Below are positions 1 to 7,248 of a stretch of DNA of 14,860 bases, one piece after another (position 1 is the stretch's first letter; each line of letters opens with the position of its first letter). A program made the translations under genes and the position numbers. The notes beneath the pieces are model-generated. The model searched no databases. It saw nothing but the letters and a program-made list of their open reading frames with translations, and had not been told where the DNA came from. This DNA is from Bog-793 sp050010315 (GTDB lineage Bacteria > Actinomycetota > Acidimicrobiia > Acidimicrobiales > Bog-793), in the NCBI GenBank assembly GCA_050010315.1, contig JBEKLG010000036.1, forward strand, positions 1 to 14,860. The letters are read 5' to 3'.

Positions 1-156
1 GAGTCCGGGGCGGCGGTCGCCGATGCGGCCGGCCGGGATCTCGTCGTGCGCAGCCACGCCGCCCGGCGCAGCCCGGTCGCCGCGGCGAGCGCGCCGCTCC
101 TCGGCGAACTGCTCGCCGCCCGGACCGAGTCGCCGCGTCCCGCGGTGCACCGGTGA
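1..156 (+). CDS. 3' end of an unidentified protein-coding gene (partial)
   Basis: An open frame enters from the left edge in frame 1 and stops at TGA 154-156, giving about 51 residues. The tail is rich in Ala and Arg and ends in ...ESPRPAVHR. Its stop overlaps the GTG start of the next gene in a GTGA arrangement, which suggests one transcript with translational coupling. In many actinobacteria the gene before this kind of zinc-ribbon gene encodes a Nif3/YbgI-type dinuclear-metal protein. The visible residues do not show a Nif3 C-terminus that I can recognise, so no function is assigned. Confidence 0.5.
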   Translation, partial: ESGAAVADAAGRDLVVRSHAARRSPVAAASAPLLGELLAARTESPRPAVHR

Positions 157-905
157 GCGGCGAAACCGCCCCCGCCGGCGAAGGGCCCGCCCCAGCTCTC
201 CTCGCCGCCCTGGTTCGCCTGCAGGACGCCGACGCGGCTATGGACCAGCTCCGTCACCGCCGGTCCCGACTCGTCGAGCGGACGACGCTCGCCGGGCTCG
301 AGACGAAGCTCGTCGAGAACAGCGCCGCCGTGGCGGCGCTCGCAGGTCGACGCCGCGATGCCGAGGCGCGCCTCGCGGAGCTGGCGAGCGAGGTCGACGA
401 GCTCGTGGTCCGGACGGCGCGGATCGACGGCCACCTCCGTGCCGGCGGGGCGGCGTCGTTCCGCGACCAGGAGGCGATGGCGACGGAGATCGGTTCGCTC
501 GACCGGCGCCGGAGCGAGCTCGACGATAAGCAGCTCGTGGTGATGGAGGCCCTCGAGGAGCTGGAACGACAGCTCGGGGTCCTCGGCGGCGAACGGGGGA
601 CGCTCACCCGCGAGATCTCCTCGGCGCGTGCCGCGCTCGGCACCAGCGAGGTGGCGATCGACACCGAGATCGCGACGATCGCCAGTCTCCGGGCGGAGCT
701 CGCCGCCGCGGTGCCGAGCGAACTCCGCGACGAGTACGAGCGCCTGCGCGCCAGGCTCGACGGCGTGGCCGTCTCCCGGCTGGTCAACGGCTTATGTGGC
801 GGTTGCCACCTCGTCGTCGCCGCGGCCGAGCTCGACCACCTCCGGCACGCGCCCGCAGATGAAGTCGTCCATTGCGCCCAGTGCGGGCGGATCCTCGTCG
901 CCTGA
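153..905 (+). CDS. Coiled-coil C4 zinc-ribbon protein (CT398/DUF164-like)
   Basis: This 250-residue protein has a long charged helical N-terminal part (about residues 20-190, rich in Leu, Glu, Arg and Ala) that should form an antiparallel coiled-coil hairpin. The C-terminal part is a zinc ribbon. The four metal-binding cysteines are Cys215 and Cys218 (CGGC) and Cys241 and Cys244 (CAQC). This is the layout of the bacterial CT398/DUF164 zinc-ribbon family, usually annotated 'C4-type zinc ribbon domain-containing protein'. Its biochemical role is not well established; a nucleic-acid-binding or scaffold role is often assumed. The GTG start at 153 is chosen because it overlaps the stop of the preceding frame by 3 bp and gives a normal family length. 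It converges on the small membrane-protein gene that ends at 950. Confidence 0.9.
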   Translation: MSGETAPAGEGPAPALLAALVRLQDADAAMDQLRHRRSRLVERTTLAGLETKLVENSAAVAALAGRRRDAEARLAELASEVDELVVRTARIDGHLRAGGAASFRDQEAMATEIGSLDRRRSELDDKQLVVMEALEELERQLGVLGGERGTLTREISSARAALGTSEVAIDTEIATIASLRAELAAAVPSELRDEYERLRARLDGVAVSRLVNGLCGGCHLVVAAAELDHLRHAPADEVVHCAQCGRILVA

Positions 906-925
906 GCGCTGCGCCGGCAGCGGTC

Positions 926-939
926 GCCCGGCGCCGGGC
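926..939. terminator. GC-rich palindrome between convergent genes
   Basis: A perfect 14-bp palindrome (GCCCGGCGCCGGGC) lies in the 44-bp gap between the convergent stops at 905 and 950. It could act as a bidirectional hairpin terminator. There is no T tract on either side, so this is a candidate based on position and symmetry only. Confidence 0.4.
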
Positions 940-949
940 AGGCGAGGCG

Positions 950-1249
950 TCAGGTCAGGCGGTGACGGCCGTGTTCGCTGCGTTGCATGGCGTAGACGAT
1001 CATCGCCGTGCAGCCCACGGCGAGCACCAGGGCGAGCCCGAGTGAGTAGCCATAGCGCAGGCCGAACACGAGCCGGCCGAGGAGCCCGCCGAGGATCGAA
1101 CCGGCGATGCCGACGAGGATCGTCATGCCGATGCCCATGCGCTGCGGGCCAGGAACGATGAGCCGGCCGAGGGCGCCGACGACGAGTCCCGACAGAACGA
1201 TCTCGAAGACGAGCCAGAGCACGGGTCGAGTCTCGCGCGCCGGTGCCAT
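950..1249 (-). CDS. GlsB/YeaQ/YmgE-family small membrane protein
   Basis: This is a 99-residue hydrophobic protein with three predicted membrane segments, at about residues 10-32, 41-64 and 68-88. The pattern GLVVGALGRLIVPG, then GIAGSILGGLLGRL, matches the GlsB/YeaQ/YmgE (transglycosylase-associated) family. These are short inner-membrane proteins linked to stress or envelope responses, with no known enzymatic activity. The ATG at 1249 is used. A GTG at 1222, starting just before the first membrane segment, would give a 90-residue protein nearer the usual family length. Neither start has a good ribosome binding site. The gene lies 146 bp downstream of ppsA on the same strand. That gap shows no clear promoter or T-tract terminator, so co-transcription with ppsA is possible. 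Confidence 0.8.
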   Translation of the reverse strand: MAPARETRPVLWLVFEIVLSGLVVGALGRLIVPGPQRMGIGMTILVGIAGSILGGLLGRLVFGLRYGYSLGLALVLAVGCTAMIVYAMQRSEHGRHRLT

Positions 1250-1395
1250 CCGGTGTCGCCGCCGAGGGCGACAGCGAGCCCCGGTCCGCTCACGGTGCTC
1301 GGGCCACGCCACGTCGTCAGCCGCGCAGCCCCGGACCGCGGGACCCGGGTCGCCGACGAGGGACCGGGATCTCGCGGTCGGAGCGTTTCGCCGTC

Positions 1396-3813
1396 CTAGT
1401 GGGCGCCCTTGTGGCCCGGAGCCTTGCCGAGCTTGCGCTCCAGGTCGAGCACGACCTCGGTCGTCTTGAGGACCGTGTCCGGGTTGAGGCTCATCGAATC
1501 GATGCCGATCTCGACGAGGTACTGGGCCATCTCCGGGTAGTCCGAGGGCGCCTGGCCGCAGATCCCGGAATGGATCCCGTTGCGGTGGCAACCCTCGACG
1601 GCCAGCCGGATCATCTCCTTCACGCCGTCGTCGCGCTCTTCGTAGTCGAACGCCACGATCTCGCTGTCCCGGTCGACGCCGAGGCAGAGCTGCGTGAGGT
1701 CGTTCGACCCGATCGAGTAGCCGTCGAAGAGCGGCGCGAACTGGTCGACGAGGGTGACGTTGTTCGGGATCTCGCACATCGCGTAGATCTTGAGGCCGTT
1801 CCCCCCGCGGACGAGCCCGAGCTTCGCCATCTGGGCGAGCACCGCTTCGGCCTCCACGACGCGGCGGACGAAGGGGATCATGAGGATGACGTTCGTGAGG
1901 CCCATCTCGTCGCGGACCCGCTTCATCGCCCGGCACTCGAGGCCGAATCCCTCGACGTAGCCCGGGTGGGCGTAGCGGGAGGCGCCGCGCCAACCGAGCA
2001 TCGGGTTGCTCTCCTCGGGCTCGAAGGCGGCACCGCCGAGGAGGCTGGCGTACTCGTTGGTCTTGAAGTCGCTCATCCGCACGACGACAGGCTTGGGCCA
2101 GAACGCCGCGGCGATGGTGCCGATCCCCTCGGAGAGCCGCTCGACGAAGAACGACTCGCCGTCGGGGTAGCCACGGATGAGCCGGGCGATCGTCGCCGCC
2201 GCTTCGCGGTCGGTGACCTTGTCGGGGTGGAGCAGGGCCATGGGGTGGGCCCGGATCGACTCGCTGATGATGAACTCCATGCGCGCCAGGCCCACGCCGT
2301 CGTTCGGGAGGAACGAGGTCTTGAACGCGAGGTCCGGGTTGCCGAGGTTGATCATGATGTCGGTCTCCGGGCGTTCCATGCCCTCCACCTCGGTCCGCAC
2401 CACGTGGAAGGGGACCTCGCCCTTGTAGACGCGCCCGGAGTCGCCTTCGGCGCACGACACGGTGACGAAGTTGCCTTGAGGCACCGCGGTCGTGCAGTCT
2501 CCCGTGCCGACGATGGCCGGGATGCCGAGTTCACGGGCGATGATCGCGGCGTGGCAGGTCCGGCCGCCGCGGTTGGTGACAATCGCCGCCGCGGTCTTCA
2601 TGACGGGCTCCCAGTCCGGGGTTGTCATGTCGGTGATCAACACCTCGCCGGCGTTGAAGTCCTCGAGGTGGGAGACATCGACGATGACCCGGGCGTTGCC
2701 AGAGGCGATCTTCTCTCCGACTGACCGGCCGGAGGTGAGGATCTCCCCGGTGCCGTCTAGGACGTAGGTCTCGAGACTCGTCGGCTTGCGCTGCGAGGCG
2801 ACCGTCTCGGGCCGTGCCTGCACGAGATAGAGCAGGTTGTCGATCCCGTCCTTGGCCCACTCCAAGTCCATCGGGCGGTTGTAGTGCTTCTCGATGGCGA
2901 TGGCGTACTGGGCGAGCTCGAGGACGTCCTCGTCGCTCAGGCAGAAACGCTCGCGATCGGCCTTTGGCGTCGGAATATTGCGCGTCGTCACGCCGGTCTC
3001 GCCTTCGACGAAGATCATCTTGATCGCCTTCTCACCGATGAGGCGACGCAGCACGGCGCGGTGCCCGGCTTCGAAGGTGGGCTTGAAGACGTAGAACTCG
3101 TCGGGATCGACGGCGCCTTGGACGACGTTCTCGCCGAGGCCGTAGGAGCCGGTTACGAAGACGACGTCGCGGAAGCCCGACTCGGTGTCGAGCGAGAACA
3201 TCACGCCCGACGAGGCGAGGTCCGAGCGCACCATCTTCATCACGCCGATCGACAGCGCCACGTCGAAGTGGTCGAATCCCTGGTCGACGCGGTAGTGGAT
3301 GGCACGATCGGTGAAGAGGCTCGCGAAGCAACGCCGACAGGCGTTAAGCAGGCTCTCGTCACCTTTGATGTTGAGGTAGGTGTCCTGCTGGCCGGCGAAG
3401 CTCGCCGTCGGCAGGTCCTCGGCCGTCGCCGAGGAGCGCACGGCCAGGCTGACGTCATCGCCGTACTGTGCTTGGAGCTTGCGGTAGGCGGCGATGATCT
3501 CCTCGGCGAGGTCCTTGGGCAGCCCGGCGCCGTAGATGATCTCCCGGGCGCGCTTGCCTGAGCGGGCGAGGTCGGCGACGTCGCTCGGGTCGAGCTTGTC
3601 GATCGCTTCGTGCAGGGGCGCCAGAGCGCCGGCTTCCCGCAGCATGTGGCGATAACCCTCGGCGGTGATCGCGAAGCCGTTGGGAATGCGCACGCCCTCG
3701 TGGGACAGCTTCTGGTACATCTCGCCGAGGGAGGCGTTCTTGCCGCCGACGATGGGCACGTCCTCGATTCCGATCTCCTCGAAAAAGCGGACGTATTTGG
3801 AGCCGGTCATCAT
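1396..3813 (-). CDS. ppsA: Phosphoenolpyruvate synthase
   Basis: This cytoplasmic enzyme converts pyruvate, ATP and water to PEP, AMP and phosphate, feeding gluconeogenesis. At 805 residues it is close to the E. coli enzyme. The domains run in order. The N-terminal ATP-grasp pyruvate/ATP-binding domain covers about residues 15-340 (VGGKNASLGEM, RSSATAEDLPTASFAGQ). The swivelling phosphohistidine domain covers about 370-470, with the phospho-carrier His421 in GGRTCHAAIIARELGIPA. The C-terminal PEP-utilising TIM barrel covers about 485-790, with IGSNDLTQL and the catalytic Cys752 in the CGQAPS loop. No key residue is missing. An AGGAGG sequence (3818-3823) precedes two adjacent ATGs at 3813 and 3810, with spacers of 4 and 7 nt. 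The upstream gene's stop overlaps the first ATG (ATGA), so the two are probably translationally coupled. Start choice is uncertain by one codon. Confidence 0.97.
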   Translation of the reverse strand: MMTGSKYVRFFEEIGIEDVPIVGGKNASLGEMYQKLSHEGVRIPNGFAITAEGYRHMLREAGALAPLHEAIDKLDPSDVADLARSGKRAREIIYGAGLPKDLAEEIIAAYRKLQAQYGDDVSLAVRSSATAEDLPTASFAGQQDTYLNIKGDESLLNACRRCFASLFTDRAIHYRVDQGFDHFDVALSIGVMKMVRSDLASSGVMFSLDTESGFRDVVFVTGSYGLGENVVQGAVDPDEFYVFKPTFEAGHRAVLRRLIGEKAIKMIFVEGETGVTTRNIPTPKADRERFCLSDEDVLELAQYAIAIEKHYNRPMDLEWAKDGIDNLLYLVQARPETVASQRKPTSLETYVLDGTGEILTSGRSVGEKIASGNARVIVDVSHLEDFNAGEVLITDMTTPDWEPVMKTAAAIVTNRGGRTCHAAIIARELGIPAIVGTGDCTTAVPQGNFVTVSCAEGDSGRVYKGEVPFHVVRTEVEGMERPETDIMINLGNPDLAFKTSFLPNDGVGLARMEFIISESIRAHPMALLHPDKVTDREAAATIARLIRGYPDGESFFVERLSEGIGTIAAAFWPKPVVVRMSDFKTNEYASLLGGAAFEPEESNPMLGWRGASRYAHPGYVEGFGLECRAMKRVRDEMGLTNVILMIPFVRRVVEAEAVLAQMAKLGLVRGGNGLKIYAMCEIPNNVTLVDQFAPLFDGYSIGSNDLTQLCLGVDRDSEIVAFDYEERDDGVKEMIRLAVEGCHRNGIHSGICGQAPSDYPEMAQYLVEIGIDSMSLNPDTVLKTTEVVLDLERKLGKAPGHKGAH

Positions 3814-4694
3814 TCATCCTCCTGTAGCTGTTCGGACTGTAAGCGGTCGAGCAATTGCGCAGCGTCAAGACCCCGCCAGGTGTCCCGCAGCGTCGAGATC
3901 GCGAAATGCCTTGCGCCGAGGCCGCCGTCGGCCCGTTGCAACACTGCCAGACTCTCACAGATAGCCGTGGGGTATTTCGGTTCGAGCCTTAACCCCTCGG
4001 CGAGTTCGACTCCACCCCAAAGGGCGCCGACCCCGGTCGCGCCGGCATCCGGTTGGAGCCGCAGGCCAAAGACGTGGTCTTCGCAGCGGCGGAAGAATTC
4101 CTCGGTCCGGGACCTGTCGGGTTGCGACAGGTGGGCCGGGCCGGCGATGAGGACGGCGACCGCCGTCGTTTCGAGATCGGGGCCCGGGCGGGCCCAGCCC
4201 CCGAGCGGATCGCGAGCCCCGGCGACGAGGCCGGAGAACGGATCACGCGCCCTGGCCGGTCGCGCCGTGCCGTCGAGCCGGCGCAACTCGGCGACGTGGA
4301 GTGCCTCGCGCAGCGCGCCGCCCCAGTCGCGGTTCCCGCCGGTGCGCAGAAGAGCCTCTTCGTGTTCTGCCACCCAGGCCGTGGGCCGCCGATCCGGCTC
4401 GTAGCCAAGGATGGCGAGCGCCCGCAGCGTGGCCCAGCCGATCGTGAGAGTGGGGTAGCCGCCGCCGCCGTCCTGCAGGCTGCGGAGCCACTTCGCCGTC
4501 AGCTCTGGCTCGGGGGCCGGGAGGTCGAGCAGGCGGAGGCACTCGAGGGCGGCGAGGGTGTCAGGCGCGTTCGGTTCCTCGACACCCCACTCCGGGGTCC
4601 GGTAGAACGAGTATCCCCCAGAAGGGGTGCGCCGGCCGAGGACGTAGCGGCCGGCCGCCTCGCCGTCGAGACAGGCGGTCGACCAGGAGGCCAT
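3810..4694 (-). CDS. Prenyltransferase/squalene-cyclase-like repeat protein
   Basis: From the ATG at 4694 this is a 294-residue protein made of alpha-toroid repeats like those of protein prenyltransferase beta subunits and squalene-hopene cyclases. Repeat-like blocks include GGYSFYRTPEWG (residues 26-37), NAPDTLAALECLRLL (42-56), DGGGGYPTLTIGWATLRAL (75-93), RDWGGALREALHVAEL (122-137), DPLGGWARPGPDLETTAVAVL (162-182) and RADGGLGARHFAISTLRDTW (254-273). I see no DxDD acid motif of class II cyclases and no obvious Asp/Cys/His zinc set of prenyltransferases. It may be a binding protein or a divergent enzyme rather than a classical cyclase. An open frame continues upstream to 4853, but that extension is Arg/Pro/Ser-rich and looks non-coding. 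The start at 4694 is moderately certain. The 3' end overlaps ppsA by 4 bp (ATGA). Confidence 0.75.
   Translation of the reverse strand: MASWSTACLDGEAAGRYVLGRRTPSGGYSFYRTPEWGVEEPNAPDTLAALECLRLLDLPAPEPELTAKWLRSLQDGGGGYPTLTIGWATLRALAILGYEPDRRPTAWVAEHEEALLRTGGNRDWGGALREALHVAELRRLDGTARPARARDPFSGLVAGARDPLGGWARPGPDLETTAVAVLIAGPAHLSQPDRSRTEEFFRRCEDHVFGLRLQPDAGATGVGALWGGVELAEGLRLEPKYPTAICESLAVLQRADGGLGARHFAISTLRDTWRGLDAAQLLDRLQSEQLQEDE
3818..3823 (-). promoter_or_regulatory. Strong ribosome binding site for ppsA inside the upstream gene
   Basis: On the minus strand an exact AGGAGG lies in the last codons of the repeat-protein gene. It sits 4 nt before the ATG at 3813 and 7 nt before the ATG at 3810. 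It is one of the two strongest Shine-Dalgarno sequences I saw in the window and shows how ppsA can be translated at a high level from a shared transcript. Confidence 0.8.
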
Positions 4695-5199
4695 GACCTC
4701 AGAATCCGCGGGGGGGCGTCCCACCGGCGTCGATCTCGGTGAGTCGGTTTTGCCTCGCAACCCGTTCACCCCGACCCGCCGCGCCGGCCCTGATCCGGTC
4801 GCGCCCAGTCCCGCCGTCGAGCGTTGTCGCGACCGGGAGTGTCGGGCAGGCACGCGGTTCGCGGATCTCGACCGCGTCGGAGCTCGCTACGGCGATCGTC
4901 ATGGGCGGTTCTTTCGGGATCGCCAGCCAGTTTCCTGTGACCAAGGCCAGCGCACCAGGGCACAACGTCACGATGCTCTAGTGAGGGCGGTGCCGCGGGT
5001 GGCCCGGCGCACGAGAGGACGCTACCTAGTCGGCCGAGCTAACGAGAGCCGAGGGTTCCGGCTCCGCATCTCGGGGTCCGAGCTGGACCGCCCAGCGGGA
5101 CCCGACGCCGGTCTGTGACCGACGAACAGCCGCGGTCACCAACGGTTGACGACAGAAGAGATGCTCAGTTGGCATTTCAGCGACGCTTGAAGGGGGTAT
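4695..5199. other. About 500 bp with no confident gene
   Basis: This stretch lies between the start of the repeat-protein gene and the 3' end of rnpB. It must hold the promoter of the repeat protein-ppsA operon and the end of the rnpB transcript. I see no consensus promoter. A minus-strand frame from 4902 (ATG) or 4971 (GTG) to TGA 4699 ends 4 bp before the ATG at 4694 and could be a 67-90-residue leader protein. Its sequence resembles nothing I know and it lacks a ribosome binding site, so it is not called. Small inverted repeats occur, for example GGTCC-GAGCT-GGACC near 5075-5090 and the stem at 5115-5139. Confidence 0.6.
5115..5139 (-). terminator. Possible rnpB-distal hairpin
   Basis: Perfect 7-bp arms (GTGACCG at 5115-5121 and CGGTCAC at 5133-5139) enclose an 11-nt loop about 60 nt beyond the end of the RNase P RNA. 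No T tract follows, so its role as terminator rests on position only. Confidence 0.25.
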
Positions 5200-5200
5200 G

Positions 5201-5555
5201 GGCGGCGAGCCGGCCTGTAGGCGGGATTCTGTCCCCGGAGCGGAATGCTCTGGGGGGTGGCCATCCATCTCTGCGGCCTACCTGGGGACATTGGACGGGC
5301 AGCCCGTCCCACGCTTGGCCTTGCTCCGGGTGGGGTTTACCGAGCCGGCCGGGTCACCCCGGCCGCTGGTGCGCTCTTGCCGCACCGTTTCACCCTTGCC
5401 TGTGCCTTGCGGCCATCGGCGGTTTGCTCTCTGTTGCACTTTCCTGCGGGTCGCCCCGACTGGCCGTTAGCCAGCACCCTGCCCTGCGGAGTCCCGACCT
5501 TCCTCAGACGGGGTGCTGCGCACCCCGTCCGCGGCCACCCGGCCGACTCGCCGCC
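5201..5555 (-). ncRNA. rnpB: RNase P RNA (type A)
   Basis: This is the catalytic RNA of ribonuclease P, which removes 5' leaders from pre-tRNAs; it is about 355 nt. Read on the minus strand, the universal blocks appear in order. They are GAGGAAGGTCGGGACTCC (5488-5505, conserved region I), AACAGAGAGCAAACCGCCGA (about 5415-5435), GGAGCAAGGCCAA (about 5315-5327), CCAGGTAGGC (near 5277-5287, the tRNA CCA-pairing loop region) and ACAGAATCCCGCCTACAG (5215-5232, conserved region V). The ends pair as a 15-bp P1 helix (5541-5555 with 5201-5215, one G-U pair), which sets the boundaries. P4 forms perfectly between 5492-5500 and 5219-5226 with the expected bulged U. Open frames drawn through this region are spurious. 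It is divergent from xseA. Confidence 0.96.
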
Positions 5556-5561
5556 TCCGCC

Positions 5562-5567
5562 ATTGTC
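5562..5567 (-). promoter_or_regulatory. Candidate -10 box of rnpB
   Basis: On the minus strand GACAAT (two mismatches from TATAAT) lies 6 nt before the first base of the P1 helix at 5555. That is the right spacing for transcription to begin at the mature 5' end. No good -35 hexamer is visible upstream. Confidence 0.45.
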
Positions 5568-5624
5568 GCGCTCTCCGTGTCGGGCCGGGCGCGTTCGGTC
5601 CGCTTCGGGAGGTGGGCCCACGGG

Positions 5625-5638
5625 TAGCCTTCGTCGCG
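5625..5638 (+). promoter_or_regulatory. Candidate leaderless -10 box of xseA
   Basis: TAGCCT (5625-5630) is followed after 7 nt by GTG at 5638. A TAnnnT box this close to a start codon is the usual layout of actinobacterial leaderless transcripts. A purine-rich GGGAGG (about 5607-5612) lies too far upstream to serve as the ribosome binding site for this start. The -35 region is not recognisable. Confidence 0.5.
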
Positions 5639-7248
5639 TGGTGCCTGACAGCGTGCCGGAGGAGCAGCGCTTCGATTTCGCCACCGATGACGCCGCGTCG
5701 ACGAGCGCCGGCGACGTGCTCAGACGGCGGATGGACGACGTCCTCGCCGCGGCGCAACGTGCGGAACAGCGCCGAGCCACGACAGGCACCCCCGGCCGGC
5801 AGGCGGGTCGCCGCGGGGCCGGCGTGGCGCGGGCACGTCGGGTTCAACCCGGAGCCGGTGCCAGCGACCGCTTGCCGCGTCGCGGGGCCGAGGAGTCACC
5901 GGCCGACCCAGCGCTCTCGGTCAGCGAGTTCTACGAACGCGTCAAGGCAGCCCTGGCCCGTGAGTTCAGCGAGGAGGTATGGGTCGTCGGTGAGATCCGT
6001 GGCCTGCGGGAGAGCCGGGGCCATCACTACATCGAGCTCGCCGACGAATCTGCCGGCGAATCCGAGCGCGTCGCGGCGCAGCTCGAGGTTGTCTGCTGGG
6101 CCCGGGAGTGGTCGCGTGTCGCCGAGGCGTTGACGCAGGCCGGCGTCTGGCTGGAAGTCGGCCGCGTCGTACGGGTCCGCGGGCGTGTCTCCGTCTGGGA
6201 AGGGGGCAGCAAGCTGCGCTTCACGCTCACCGAACTCGACGTCGAGGCGATGGTCGGCGGCATCGCGGCGGCGCGGCGCCGGCTTCTCCATACTCTTGAG
6301 GTCGAAGGCCTGCTAGAAGCCAACCGGCGCCTCGAGCTGTCGGCGGTGCCGCTGCGCGTCGGCGTCGTCACGAGCCCGGGATCCGAGGCGCACCGTGACT
6401 TCGTCGGGCAGCTCGACCGCTCCGGCTTCGCTTTCGAGGTGTTCTTCGCGGCGACGCTCGTCCAGGGCGCCGAGGCGCCCGCCCAGATCGCCGCTGCTCT
6501 CGGGCGGCTCGCCTCGACGCCAATCGATCTCGCGGTCGTCGTGCGCGGCGGGGGAGGGCGCGGCGACCTCGCCGCCTTCGACTCCGAGGTCGTCGCCCGC
6601 GCCATAGCCACGGCTCCGTTCCCGGTGTGGACGGGGATCGGGCACACCGGCGACCGGTCGGTCGCCGACGAGGTCGCCCAGCGGGCGATGATCACGCCGA
6701 CCCAGTGCGGCGAGGCTGTCGTCGGCCGGGTGGCCGAGTACGTAGGCGAGATCGAGCGCAAAGCGGGGGTTCTCACCGGCCTCGCCCGGGCGAGGCTCGA
6801 CTCGGCCGCCTACCAGCTCGCGGCGGTTGCCGCAGGACTGGCTCGCAATGTGCGCCATCATCTCGAGGGGAGATCGGTGGAGCTTCGTGCCGCGGCGCTC
6901 GAACTCGCCCGGATCGCGGAGGCGCGTCTTCGTCGCGAGGCCGTCGCGCTCTTCCGTCGCTCTGGCCTCCTCGGGGCGACGACGCGCCGGTCGCTCCTTT
7001 CCGGGGAGCAGGATCTTCTGCGCAGACAGCTGGTGCTCCGGGCCTTTGACCCGATTCGTCAGCTCGAACGGGGCTGGACGTTGACGAGCGATACAGCGGG
7101 GCGGCCGGTGCATTCCGCGGCGACGCTCGCGCCTGGTGCACGGATGACGACGCGATTCGTCGACGGGGAGACGCTCTCCGTCGTCGAGGCGACGAGACCA
7201 TCTGGCGCGGCGCCGGACAGACCAAGGACGGGTGGAAAAGGACCATGA
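5638..7248 (+). CDS. xseA: Exodeoxyribonuclease VII large subunit
   Basis: XseA is the catalytic subunit of exonuclease VII, which degrades single-stranded DNA from both ends to oligonucleotides in mismatch and damage repair. Conserved sequence begins about 90 residues in, at ALSVSEFYERVKAALAREFSEEVWVVGEI, the start of the N-terminal OB-fold DNA-binding domain. The catalytic domain has VVVRGGGGRGDLAAFDSEVVARAIA and PVWTGIGHTGDRSVADEVAQRAMITPT, both typical of XseA. A long helical region follows. The product is 536 residues against about 456 in E. coli; the excess is an Ala/Arg-rich N-terminal tail. The GTG at 5638 is chosen because of the leaderless -10 box; the next codon is also GTG (5641). 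The frame stays open upstream to 5245, but that part lies inside rnpB. The stop overlaps xseB by 4 bp. Confidence 0.94.
   Translation: MVPDSVPEEQRFDFATDDAASTSAGDVLRRRMDDVLAAAQRAEQRRATTGTPGRQAGRRGAGVARARRVQPGAGASDRLPRRGAEESPADPALSVSEFYERVKAALAREFSEEVWVVGEIRGLRESRGHHYIELADESAGESERVAAQLEVVCWAREWSRVAEALTQAGVWLEVGRVVRVRGRVSVWEGGSKLRFTLTELDVEAMVGGIAAARRRLLHTLEVEGLLEANRRLELSAVPLRVGVVTSPGSEAHRDFVGQLDRSGFAFEVFFAATLVQGAEAPAQIAAALGRLASTPIDLAVVVRGGGGRGDLAAFDSEVVARAIATAPFPVWTGIGHTGDRSVADEVAQRAMITPTQCGEAVVGRVAEYVGEIERKAGVLTGLARARLDSAAYQLAAVAAGLARNVRHHLEGRSVELRAAALELARIAEARLRREAVALFRRSGLLGATTRRSLLSGEQDLLRRQLVLRAFDPIRQLERGWTLTSDTAGRPVHSAATLAPGARMTTRFVDGETLSVVEATRPSGAAPDRPRTGGKGP

Noticed and set aside
1..156. 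Assignment of the first partial gene to Nif3
   Set aside because: The idea rests only on common gene order. The visible 51 residues do not match the Nif3 C-terminus as I know it.
950..2455. 501-residue minus-strand open frame
   Set aside because: Most of it is an out-of-frame shadow of ppsA with Arg/Pro-rich sequence. Only its last 99 codons, from ATG 1249, are real (GlsB-type membrane protein).
1243..2724. 493-residue plus-strand open frame
   Set aside because: It is antisense to ppsA. The product is a His/Asp/Arg/Val-rich shadow typical of the opposite strand of GC-rich genes, while the minus strand encodes all PEP synthase motifs.
5245..5637. Upstream extension of the xseA frame
   Set aside because: The open frame runs through the RNase P RNA gene. 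The RNA's conserved blocks and helices explain this sequence, and the protein extension is low-complexity.
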